Part shown: positions 55,780 through 62,625 of the stretch, piece by piece
Layout: the number at the start of each line of letters is the position of its first letter
How positions within the stretch are numbered: position 1 is the first letter of the stretch
Assembly: GCA_910574475.1 (NCBI GenBank)
Contig: CAJTAT010000003.1
Span: 248,001-312,000 of the forward strand
DNA length: 64,000 bases
Direction: 5' to 3'
From: Clostridia bacterium
GTDB lineage: Bacteria > Bacillota > Clostridia > Lachnospirales > Lachnospiraceae
Program-made: the position numbers and the translations under genes
Notes under the pieces: generated by a model
Seen by the model: only the letters and a program-made list of their open reading frames with translations
Told to the model about the DNA's origin: nothing
Databases searched by the model: none

Positions 55780-56520
55780 TCAAATATCAATGGAATTCGT
55801 ATCTTCCAACTGAATATTGATCTTCCAGTAACGAAAGCTATCTTCAATCGTCTCATACACCTGCTCTGTAGAGCGCTCTAATATCATCTGTGTCTCTTTT
55901 TGATGGATTTGAATCAAGAAATCCCGCTCATTATGTTCCGTAATATAATCTGTAGTCTTAATACGACTTTGACGACTCAGCCGGGTAATGACTTGGTGTA
56001 TTCTCTGAAATAAAATATTATGAGTTGACTGACAGACTGCATCATGAAATCTAATGTCAGCATCCAACAACATCTCTGAAGTAGATTCTGGATCTTTCAG
56101 CAATAGAACAAAAGCATCACAAGCTTCCTGAATTGCTTCAAAATCTTCTGGTTGTGCATTTTTAATTGCAAGCTTCAGGCAATCTGCATCAAATATACTG
56201 CGAAGCTCCAACAGGGAAACAGACATATCATTTTCCAAAGCCAAGCTGTAAATCAAGGGATTTAACATTTTTTCAGAAAATTTATTCGCCACAAAAGTAC
56301 CATCTGGACGGCGGATTTCCAGCATACCCAGTGTCACCAGAACGCGAACTGCTTCTCTCACGGAATTGCGCCCTACATGGAAGGCTTCCGCAAGCTCAAG
56401 CTCTGTGGGGATCTTAGAACCCGGCTGCCAATGCCTGGATATAATTGCATCTATCATTTCATCTACAATTCGATCCACCGTTGATTTTGTACCAATTGGT
56501 TTAATATATTCAAGTGCCAT
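55780..56520 (-). CDS. GntR-family transcriptional regulator, FCD (FadR) subfamily
   Basis: 246-residue regulator. N-terminal winged helix (about 12-75): GSKIPTELELAEAFHVGRNSVREAVRVL (split: FHVGRNSVREAVRVL), RRPDGTFV. The C-terminal helical FCD domain (about 95-235) contains metal-ligand motifs DIRFHDAV and later HNERDFLIQIHQKE. FCD regulators usually bind organic or sugar acids. It is upstream of, and codirectional with, the racemase-TRAP-transketolase genes and is the likely local regulator. Confidence 0.92.
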   Translation of the reverse strand: MALEYIKPIGTKSTVDRIVDEMIDAIISRHWQPGSKIPTELELAEAFHVGRNSVREAVRVLVTLGMLEIRRPDGTFVANKFSEKMLNPLIYSLALENDMSVSLLELRSIFDADCLKLAIKNAQPEDFEAIQEACDAFVLLLKDPESTSEMLLDADIRFHDAVCQSTHNILFQRIHQVITRLSRQSRIKTTDYITEHNERDFLIQIHQKETQMILERSTEQVYETIEDSFRYWKINIQLEDTNSIDI

Positions 56521-56774
56521 TGCTCCTCCTTACATCCATCCTACATCCTACGTATGATAATACTGCTTTTATGTGTAAATTGCAATTGGCAATATCACTA
56601 ATCTTACAGATACAAAATTGGGAATATTGCCTAATGTATGTCTCTCTTATCCATTAAGGGTAGATATATACAAATAAAGGAATATATGATAATATTTTGA
56701 TATATGGCAGATACCTTTTCTCGACACCATTATTAAAAATCTTGCTTCCACCCCCTATGAAAGGAGATTTCACC
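56521..56774. promoter_or_regulatory. Divergent control region between FCD and AraC regulators
   Basis: 254 nt. Next to the FCD gene are direct repeats of TAGGATG (minus strand, 56535-56550) including the CATCCTACAT word shared with the racemase upstream region. The rest is AT-rich leader for the AraC gene, with no clear promoter that I would assign. Confidence 0.4.
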
Positions 56775-57641
56775 ATGAGCAACGTCCTGTTTAACATCTT
56801 TCCCAATGAACGCTACATGGATCTAACTATCTACCAATATGGCTGGGAACAATGCGCTCCCGCTCACTCTTACGGCCCTGCAGCCCGCAATCATTTTCTT
56901 TTCCATTATATTATCAAAGGAAAAGGAATTCTCTACAATACGAATGAGCGCGGCGAAACCCACCTCTACAATCTGAAACGCCATCAGGGCTTTCTCATTT
57001 CCCCACAGCAGGTAAATACATATATTGCAGACAAAGAAGATCCTTGGGAATATACCTGGATTGAATTTGACGGCCTACGGGCCAAAGAATTTCTGGATAC
57101 TGCTGGCCTCACCAGTGAATCTCCCATCTACCGAAGCAGCAGCCATGATCTACGCAATCAAATGAAGGAGGAAATGCTTTCTATCGTGCATCATGAAAAT
57201 CATTCCTCCCTGTATCAGATTGGGCATCTGTACCTATTTTTAGATTTGTTGATCCAATCCTCCTTCAACCACAGGGAACTCTCTACTGGTCGTTTGAAGG
57301 ACTTCTATATCCGGGAAGCGATCTCTTTCATCGAGCAAAATTATAGCCATTCTATCACTGTAGAAGATATCGCTATCTTCTGTAACCTGAATCGAAGTTA
57401 CTTAGGCAAACTCTTCCGAGATGAGCTGAATCAGACTCCCCAGCAATTTCTTATCTATTACCGGATGAACCGGGCTGCTGAGCTTTTAAAATTTTCCGAC
57501 ATGACAGTGGGGGAAGTAGGAAAATTGGTGGGCTATCCCAATCAGCTTCACTTTTCCCGAGCCTTTAAAAATATTTTTGAACTGCCGCCCAGTACTTGGC
57601 GAAAGGAAAATAAATTGTATAAGCCTGCGGAGGAAATTTGA
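56775..57641 (+). CDS. AraC-family regulator, MsmR-like
   Basis: 288-residue activator. The N-terminal cupin sensing domain reads CAPAHSYGPAARNHFLFHYI and KGKGILYN, close in pattern to MsmR/RafR-type regulators of alpha-galactoside use. Two AraC helix-turn-helix motifs follow (about 190-285): HSITVEDIAIFCNLNRSYLG and GEVGKLVGYPNQLHFSRAFK. ATG 56775 behind AAAGGAG is the start. Its own neighbours are unrelated, so a role in controlling the msmE operon 10 kb away is only inference. Confidence 0.88.
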   Translation: MSNVLFNIFPNERYMDLTIYQYGWEQCAPAHSYGPAARNHFLFHYIIKGKGILYNTNERGETHLYNLKRHQGFLISPQQVNTYIADKEDPWEYTWIEFDGLRAKEFLDTAGLTSESPIYRSSSHDLRNQMKEEMLSIVHHENHSSLYQIGHLYLFLDLLIQSSFNHRELSTGRLKDFYIREAISFIEQNYSHSITVEDIAIFCNLNRSYLGKLFRDELNQTPQQFLIYYRMNRAAELLKFSDMTVGEVGKLVGYPNQLHFSRAFKNIFELPPSTWRKENKLYKPAEEI

Positions 57642-57690
57642 AGCAAAAGAGATACTCTTTATTAAGCCAGGGATGTTCCAACAGTCTGTC

Positions 57691-58542
57691 TTATCTCTCC
57701 CGCAGCATTAAAAAGGCTCCGAGATTTCCCCGTTTTCCATGGGATGCCCTGTGGCTAAACAGGAGGTCAGGGTTACAACAGGTGCAGATGTCTGAGGTGA
57801 CTATCTGTTCTGGTCTAAGCCCTGCCTCTATAAAAATAAGTTCATTTGCCCGCCACAGATTTAACTGGTATTTTCCATTGGGCTTCTGGTAAAACAGTTC
57901 TTTCCAAACCTTGTGGTCAAAGGCATCCTGAAATTGCTCAATCACATCCTGGCTAACCTCATAGCAGTCTTGGCAGATAGAAGGACCAATAGCCACAGTC
58001 AAGTCTCCCGGCTGGGTCCCATATTCCTCTCCCATCCGCTCTACTGTAGATTTACCGATCTTCCCCACTGTCCCCTTCCATCCAGAGTGAGACAGACCCA
58101 CGGCATGGTGAACGGGATCTACGAGAAAAAGTGGCACGCAGTCCGCATAAAAAGTAGCCAATACAAGCCCTGGAACATTTGTCACCAGACCATCCACATC
58201 TGTATAATCCCTTGGGTACACAAATCCTTTTCCCCGATCTGCCTCTGTCACCACGCGAATGTTCGTAGTGTGAGTCTGATCGGAAAAGACCAAATTTTCA
58301 CAGGAAAATCCCATGGCTTTTCCCAATCGGGTATAGTTCTCCCGCACATGCGCCTCTTGGTCCCCTCTGGTAAAGCTTAAATTCATAGAAGAAAATATCC
58401 CCTCACTGACTCCTCCCAGCCGTGTGGAAAAACCATGGGTTACAATCTCTGTAGATTCCAGTTTTGGAAAAATTAGAAAAGGGACTCCCTTCTCCCTGCG
58501 CATCTCGGTTGTCGGTGTCCCTTCTTTTTTTATAACCTTCAT
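57691..58542 (-). CDS. pgeF: Peptidoglycan editing factor PgeF (laccase-domain/YfiH)
   Basis: 283-residue multicopper-oxidase-like YfiH protein that prevents misincorporation of non-canonical amino acids into peptidoglycan precursors. The metal site is visible as FYADCVPLF, VGLSHSGWKGTVGKIG, GPSICQDCYEVS and a second CTCCNPDLLFSHRA. The start is ATG 58542, 5 nt after AGGAG; a GTG two codons earlier overlaps the site. Last gene of the rplS-lepB cluster. Confidence 0.92.
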   Translation of the reverse strand: MKVIKKEGTPTTEMRREKGVPFLIFPKLESTEIVTHGFSTRLGGVSEGIFSSMNLSFTRGDQEAHVRENYTRLGKAMGFSCENLVFSDQTHTTNIRVVTEADRGKGFVYPRDYTDVDGLVTNVPGLVLATFYADCVPLFLVDPVHHAVGLSHSGWKGTVGKIGKSTVERMGEEYGTQPGDLTVAIGPSICQDCYEVSQDVIEQFQDAFDHKVWKELFYQKPNGKYQLNLWRANELIFIEAGLRPEQIVTSDICTCCNPDLLFSHRASHGKRGNLGAFLMLRER

Positions 58543-58577
58543 ATTCACTCCTGTTTTAAGTTTTGCTAAGTTTATAT

Positions 58578-58946
58578 TTAATCTCTGTATGAGCTCTGAT
58601 ACTCAAATGCATTTTTAATATGCTTAATCCTTCCATCCCCATAGATTCCAATCACGTCAAATCTGCAGGGCCTTCCTTCTCTCCTCCCATGCTGGGCATA
58701 GTGATATGCGGCAACTTTGCAGATTCGCCTCTGCTTTCTCACATCTACTGCCTCCAGGGGATCTCCATACCGGCTACTGCTGCGATATTTGATTTCGATA
58801 TAAATGAGCACACTGTTCTTCTCGGCGATAATATCTACTTCTCCAAATGAATTCCGATAATTTTGTTCCAGAATCCTATATCCATGTTCTGTCAGATAAT
58901 TTGCTGCAATCGCTTCATATCTGCTTCCTGTCTCCCGTTTGTTCAG
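58578..58946 (-). CDS. yraN: UPF0102 protein YraN (endonuclease-like), CTG start
   Basis: 122-residue nuclease-fold protein. Core: RETGSRYEAIAANYL, FGEVDIIAEKNSVLIYIEIK (PD-(D/E)xK style D...ExK) and DVRKQRRI. No ATG, GTG or TTG lies in frame before residue V46; the conserved N-terminus begins LNKRETGSRYE from a CTG at 58944-58946, behind GGGAGG and overlapping the rnhB stop as CTGA. I therefore call CTG as start. A caller limited to standard starts would report only the last 77 residues. Confidence 0.85.
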   Translation of the reverse strand: MNKRETGSRYEAIAANYLTEHGYRILEQNYRNSFGEVDIIAEKNSVLIYIEIKYRSSSRYGDPLEAVDVRKQRRICKVAAYHYAQHGRREGRPCRFDVIGIYGDGRIKHIKNAFEYQSSYRD

Positions 58947-59662
58947 AGGCCTTCCCTCCCATCCACAGGTACAAAATGGCCGATAAAGGTTTTTCTGTGA
59001 ATTGCACAGGGCCCTATAGTTTTGAGGGCTTCAATGTGCTTGGCAGAACCGTAACCTTTATTGGACGCAAAGCTGTATCCGGGATATGTCTTCTCATACT
59101 GAACCATCATTCGATCTCTTGTGACTTTAGCAAGAATACTGGCTGCCGCAATAGACACACTCTTAGCGTCTCCTTTGACAATGGGTACTTGCCCAATCTC
59201 CACCTCTGGAATCGTCACTGCATCATTTAAGAGTAAATCAGGGCGTACTGCCAGATTGGAAATGGCCATACGCATAGCCTCATAGGTAGCCTGAAGAATA
59301 TTAATCTCATCAATCCGTTCCGGCCCTACGATGCCGACTCCTGTGGCAACTGCCTTTTGCATAATCTCATCATAGAGCAGTTCCCGCTTTTTCTCTGAAA
59401 GCTTTTTCGAATCGTTCAGATAGAGAATCTCGCAATCTTTGGGCAAAATCACAGCTCCCGCCACCACCGGACCTGCTAAGGGCCCCCGGCCTGCCTCGTC
59501 AATTCCACACAGATAACCTCTGTCTGCATATTGATACTCATATACCTTCATAGTCTCTAAGCGTTCCCGCTCAGCCTTTAACTTTTCCTGTCGTTTCTGC
59601 TCTCTCAGAAGTTCCGCTTTTGTCACAATCTCTCTCCTATGCTCCATGTCCGTCAGGAGCAA
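58943..59662 (-). CDS. rnhB: Ribonuclease HII
   Basis: 239-residue enzyme cutting RNA in RNA-DNA hybrids and single ribonucleotides. DEAGRGPLAGPVVAGAV carries the catalytic Asp-Glu; DSKKLSEKKRELLYDEI, VKGDAKSVSIAAASILAKV and YPGYSFASNKGYG are conserved. About 45 extra N-terminal residues are charged and helical. Start choice is open between TTG 59662 and ATG 59647, since neither has a strong ribosome site. Confidence 0.95.
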   Translation of the reverse strand: MLLTDMEHRREIVTKAELLREQKRQEKLKAERERLETMKVYEYQYADRGYLCGIDEAGRGPLAGPVVAGAVILPKDCEILYLNDSKKLSEKKRELLYDEIMQKAVATGVGIVGPERIDEINILQATYEAMRMAISNLAVRPDLLLNDAVTIPEVEIGQVPIVKGDAKSVSIAAASILAKVTRDRMMVQYEKTYPGYSFASNKGYGSAKHIEALKTIGPCAIHRKTFIGHFVPVDGREGL

Positions 59663-59680
59663 ATCTTCTCAGTGCTCTTC

Positions 59681-60283
59681 TCACTGGTGCTTTAGAATTC
59701 CAAATTTGTCCAGTGGCCAAATCCGCAGCCATGCCCGGCCAATAATATCCTTTCCATAAATCACGCCTACGCTGGGATCCCGACTATCAGCACTCTCATT
59801 TCGGTTGTCTCCCAATACAAAGTACTCGTCTTCTTCTAGCTGGATGGTATCGGCAGCCAGGCCCGGATCCCGGATCACCTCACGGCCGTAGGATTCAGAG
59901 AGAACCTGGCCGTCTATATAGATCTCCCCATCTGCAATCTGAACTGTCTCCCCAGGCAAGCCGATAATGCGTTTGATATAGTAGGTATCTTCTTTGTATT
60001 TAAAGGGGAATACTATAATATCATAGCGAACTGGATCCTGAAATCGGTAGGTAATCTTATCTACAATCAACTGATCTCCGTGGGCAAGGGTATTTTCCAT
60101 AGATTCGCCGCTCACGTGAGTCCTCTGTCCTACATAAGTAATAATTAGAAATGTAATCAACAGTACAATTCCAATGTAAAAGACCATGCCCATTACTTCC
60201 CGCACCGGATTTCTGGCCTGCTCCTCTTCTTCCATCATGTCATTCTCGATATCTTCATATTCCTTACTACTTTTCCCGAACAT
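59681..60283 (-). CDS. lepB: Signal peptidase I (second copy)
   Basis: 200-residue type I signal peptidase. One N-terminal membrane segment (about 30-52), catalytic Ser in HVSGESMENTL and catalytic Lys in DTYYIKRIIGLPGE, then FVLGDNRNESADSRDPSVG. It cleaves exported preproteins at the outer face of the membrane. It differs clearly from the first copy at 61182. Confidence 0.94.
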   Translation of the reverse strand: MFGKSSKEYEDIENDMMEEEEQARNPVREVMGMVFYIGIVLLITFLIITYVGQRTHVSGESMENTLAHGDQLIVDKITYRFQDPVRYDIIVFPFKYKEDTYYIKRIIGLPGETVQIADGEIYIDGQVLSESYGREVIRDPGLAADTIQLEEDEYFVLGDNRNESADSRDPSVGVIYGKDIIGRAWLRIWPLDKFGILKHQ

Positions 60284-60300
60284 GATTTATCCTCACAATC

Positions 60301-61152
60301 TTAATCTTTCTCTTCTGGGACTTCCAGTGTAATTCTACCCAGCTTGCCGCTGCGAAATTCATCCAAAAGGATTCCCGCTGCCTTTCCCAAGTCTAGCTCA
60401 TTTCCTTTTTGTAGACAGCCACGGTTCTTTGCAATCTGCTCCAGCATGGAAAATGTTTCTTCTGACTCTTGGATGCCAAAGCGTTGTGTCAGAATCCCTT
60501 CATATTGTACATGTAAAAATTCCAAAAGCTTTATAGACAACTCCTCTGTATTCAAAATATCATCTTTGACGGATCCTATCATAGCCAAATGAATTCCCAC
60601 TTGAGGGTCTTCAAACTTTGGCCACAGAATTCCTGGGGTATCCAAAAGCTCCAACTGCTTATTCAGGCGCACCCACTGGGCTCCCTTTGTCACCCCAGGC
60701 TTATTTCCTGTCTTGGCGCAAGCCCTCCCTGCAAAGCTATTGATAAAGGTAGACTTTCCCACATTGGGTATTCCTACCACCATAGCCCGGACGGGACGAT
60801 TTAGAATCCCCCGCCTTCGATCCCGTTCGATCTTTTCCTTACAAGCCTCTGAAACCACAGTATTGATAGATTTCACTCCTGTCCCAGCCCTGGAATTGAC
60901 TTTTACCACAAAAAGTCCCTTTTCCTTAAAATACGCGCTCCAGGCCTCATTCATTCTTTCGTCTGCAAGATCCGACTTGTTCAGCAGAAGGAGGCGGGCC
61001 TTCTGTCTTCCCAGTTCATCAATATCAGGATTCCGGCTACTTAAGGGGATGCGGGCATCCACCAACTCGATCACCAGATCCACCAGCTTTATATTTTCCT
61101 GCATCATACGCTTTGCCTTTGTCATATGACCAGGATACCACTGAATATTCAT
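60301..61152 (-). CDS. rbgA: Ribosome biogenesis GTPase RbgA (YlqF)
   Basis: 283-residue circularly permuted GTPase required for late 50S assembly. G4 NKSDL precedes G1 GIPNVGKST and G3 DTPG, as expected of permuted GTPases. N-terminus NIQWYPGHMTKAKRMM is the family hallmark. Located between two signal peptidase genes in the rplS cluster. Confidence 0.96.
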   Translation of the reverse strand: MNIQWYPGHMTKAKRMMQENIKLVDLVIELVDARIPLSSRNPDIDELGRQKARLLLLNKSDLADERMNEAWSAYFKEKGLFVVKVNSRAGTGVKSINTVVSEACKEKIERDRRRGILNRPVRAMVVGIPNVGKSTFINSFAGRACAKTGNKPGVTKGAQWVRLNKQLELLDTPGILWPKFEDPQVGIHLAMIGSVKDDILNTEELSIKLLEFLHVQYEGILTQRFGIQESEETFSMLEQIAKNRGCLQKGNELDLGKAAGILLDEFRSGKLGRITLEVPEEKD

Positions 61153-61181
61153 GTTGCTTCCTCTCTTCTACTATCCGTCTT

Positions 61182-61754
61182 CTACTTTAACCAGCCAAAC
61201 CTGTCTCCAGGAGTAATAATAAACCATGCCTGTCCCAGAATGTTCTCCCGTCTGACATTTCCAATGTCAGCGCTTCTGCTGTCCTCACTGTTGTTTCGAT
61301 TGTCACCCAGCACAAAATACTCATCTTCGCCAAGCTTCACTTCTGTCTGAGCCACACCTGCATCCAACATTTTATCTGTCAAAACTTCTTCTGCTAACAA
61401 TTCTCCATCTATAAACACGCGCCCACTCTCAATGGTAACGGTATCTCCAGGCAGCCCCACTACACGCTTAATATGATAGTGGGAATTTTCATTTCCATTG
61501 GGTTTAAAAACCACCAAATCTCCATACCCTGGTGGTTTCACACGGTAAATCAAATTATTCACCAGAACTTTATCTCCGCTGTGTATGGTAGGCTCCATAG
61601 ATTGGCCCACATTGCTCAAAGAGGTACCAAAAAAATAGACCAATATACAGGCTACCGCAAAGGCCAGCACTACTTCCCCGATCCATATCAGACCACTCTG
61701 GAGTGCCGCAACGTTGATTCTCTTTTTCCGTTGTCGAAAGCTTAAACCCTTCAT
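61182..61754 (-). CDS. lepB: Signal peptidase I (first copy)
   Basis: 190-residue type I signal peptidase. Membrane segment about 23-43, catalytic Ser in VGQSMEPTIHSGD, catalytic Lys in HYHIKRVVGLPGD, then FVLGDNRNNSEDSRS. It follows the rplS terminator and precedes rbgA by 30 nt. The start follows GAGGAGAG. Confidence 0.95.
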   Translation of the reverse strand: MKGLSFRQRKKRINVAALQSGLIWIGEVVLAFAVACILVYFFGTSLSNVGQSMEPTIHSGDKVLVNNLIYRVKPPGYGDLVVFKPNGNENSHYHIKRVVGLPGDTVTIESGRVFIDGELLAEEVLTDKMLDAGVAQTEVKLGEDEYFVLGDNRNNSEDSRSADIGNVRRENILGQAWFIITPGDRFGWLK

Positions 61755-61789
61755 CGCATCTCTCCTCGGGATATAAAATGAAAAGAAAA

Positions 61790-61809
61790 GGGAGAATTTT
61801 CATTCTCCC
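61790..61809 (-). terminator. Terminator after rplS
   Basis: GGGAGAA / TTCTCCC stem with a 6-nt loop, followed on the minus strand by TTTTCTTTTCATTTT. It separates rplS (high expression) from the lepB-rbgA genes, which depend on read-through or their own promoter. Confidence 0.9.
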
Positions 61810-61819
61810 CCAGTCTCGG

Positions 61820-62167
61820 TTATTTTACTAATTCTTTTACCTTTGCACGCTTACCTACACGGCCTCTCAGATAGTTCAACTTAGCACGACGAACTTTACC
61901 GCGGCGAATCACTTCTACCTTCTCTACATTGGGAGAGTGTAATGGCCATGTCTTTTCCACACCTACACCGTTGGAATTCTTTCTAACGGTAAAGGTCTCT
62001 CTTGCTCCGCCATTCTGTCTCTTCAGTACGATTCCCTCAAAGATCTGAATTCTCTCTCGGTTTCCCTCTTTGATCTTACCGTACACCTTAACGGTATCGC
62101 CTACCCGAAACTGCGGCACTTCTGCCTTCAACTGGGCTGCTTCAATGCTCCTGATAATCTCATTCAT
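61820..62167 (-). CDS. rplS: 50S ribosomal protein L19
   Basis: 115-residue ribosomal protein at the 30S-50S interface. [22 protein letters not shown] (FRVGDTVKV), [21 protein letters not shown] and [22 protein letters not shown] (split) are diagnostic. The start follows AAGGAGGAG. Preceded by its own promoter and a structured leader. Confidence 0.97.
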   Translation of the reverse strand: MNEIIRSIEAAQLKAEVPQFRVGDTVKVYGKIKEGNRERIQIFEGIVLKRQNGGARETFTVRKNSNGVGVEKTWPLHSPNVEKVEVIRRGKVRRAKLNYLRGRVGKRAKVKELVK

Positions 62168-62252
62168 GATGTTGCTCCTCCTTATTCTTCAGATGTTCTT
62201 GCCAGAAACGTCAGGCAAACGCCAGCAGAGGACCATCTCTTTTATCACAACG
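62168..62252 (-). promoter_or_regulatory. Structured rplS leader
   Basis: About 85 nt of 5' leader from the predicted start at 62252. TTGCC/GGCAA and flanking GATG/CATC can pair into one long hairpin. This resembles the autoregulatory L19 leader described in other Firmicutes; assignment by pattern only. Confidence 0.45.
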
Positions 62253-62258
62253 TAGATT

Positions 62259-62287
62259 ATTGTAGCATATGGGGTGGGGAAATGCAA
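62259..62287 (-). promoter_or_regulatory. Promoter of rplS
   Basis: TTGCAT (62282-62287), 17 bp, TACAAT (62259-62264) on the minus strand. Confidence 0.8.
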
Positions 62288-62298
62288 GGGATTTTTGG

Positions 62299-62322
62299 GG
62301 AGGTTTTTGCATAGAAACCTCC
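62299..62322. terminator. Inverted repeat between the small ORF and rplS promoter
   Basis: GGAGGTTT / AAACCTCC with an 8-nt loop, 35 nt after the stop of the 63-residue gene. A T-rich run follows only on the plus strand, so terminator function for the minus-strand gene is uncertain. Confidence 0.45.
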
Positions 62323-62357
62323 AGTTTGGTTTTCTTATGGCCTTTGCCATAGATTTA

Positions 62358-62549
62358 TTACTCTTTTATTTTGTCAATCTCAGTAAGATTCACACCCAAG
62401 CTTGTGAGTAATGCTTTTAATGATATATAATCATCTTTTAAACCTGCATACGTTTTTGTAGCGTTCTCACTCTTTGCATTTAACATATGCACCTGAATTT
62501 TTTGAAAATCATTTAATGCATCCCTTATAATTTCTGCACCATTTGGCAT
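62358..62549 (-). CDS. Small hypothetical protein
   Basis: 63-residue helical protein with no membrane segment; N-terminus MPNGAEIIRDALNDFQKIQV, C-terminus LGVNLTEIDKIKE. I do not recognise a family. ATG 62549 lies behind AAAGAGGTGAT, and it has its own consensus promoter. It sits just downstream of the Mrr-type nuclease gene and could be its partner, but nothing in the sequence shows it. Confidence 0.65.
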   Translation of the reverse strand: MPNGAEIIRDALNDFQKIQVHMLNAKSENATKTYAGLKDDYISLKALLTSLGVNLTEIDKIKE

Positions 62550-62592
62550 TTGATCACCTCTTTCTGTATCCGTTTTACATGTACCTATCATT

Positions 62593-62621
62593 ATTATAGC
62601 AACCTATATCAGGGGTGTAAA
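62593..62621 (-). promoter_or_regulatory. Promoter of the small hypothetical gene
   Basis: TTTACA (62616-62621), 17 bp, TATAAT (62593-62598) on the minus strand, starting 5 nt after the nuclease stop. Confidence 0.75.
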
Positions 62622-62625
62622 GCTT

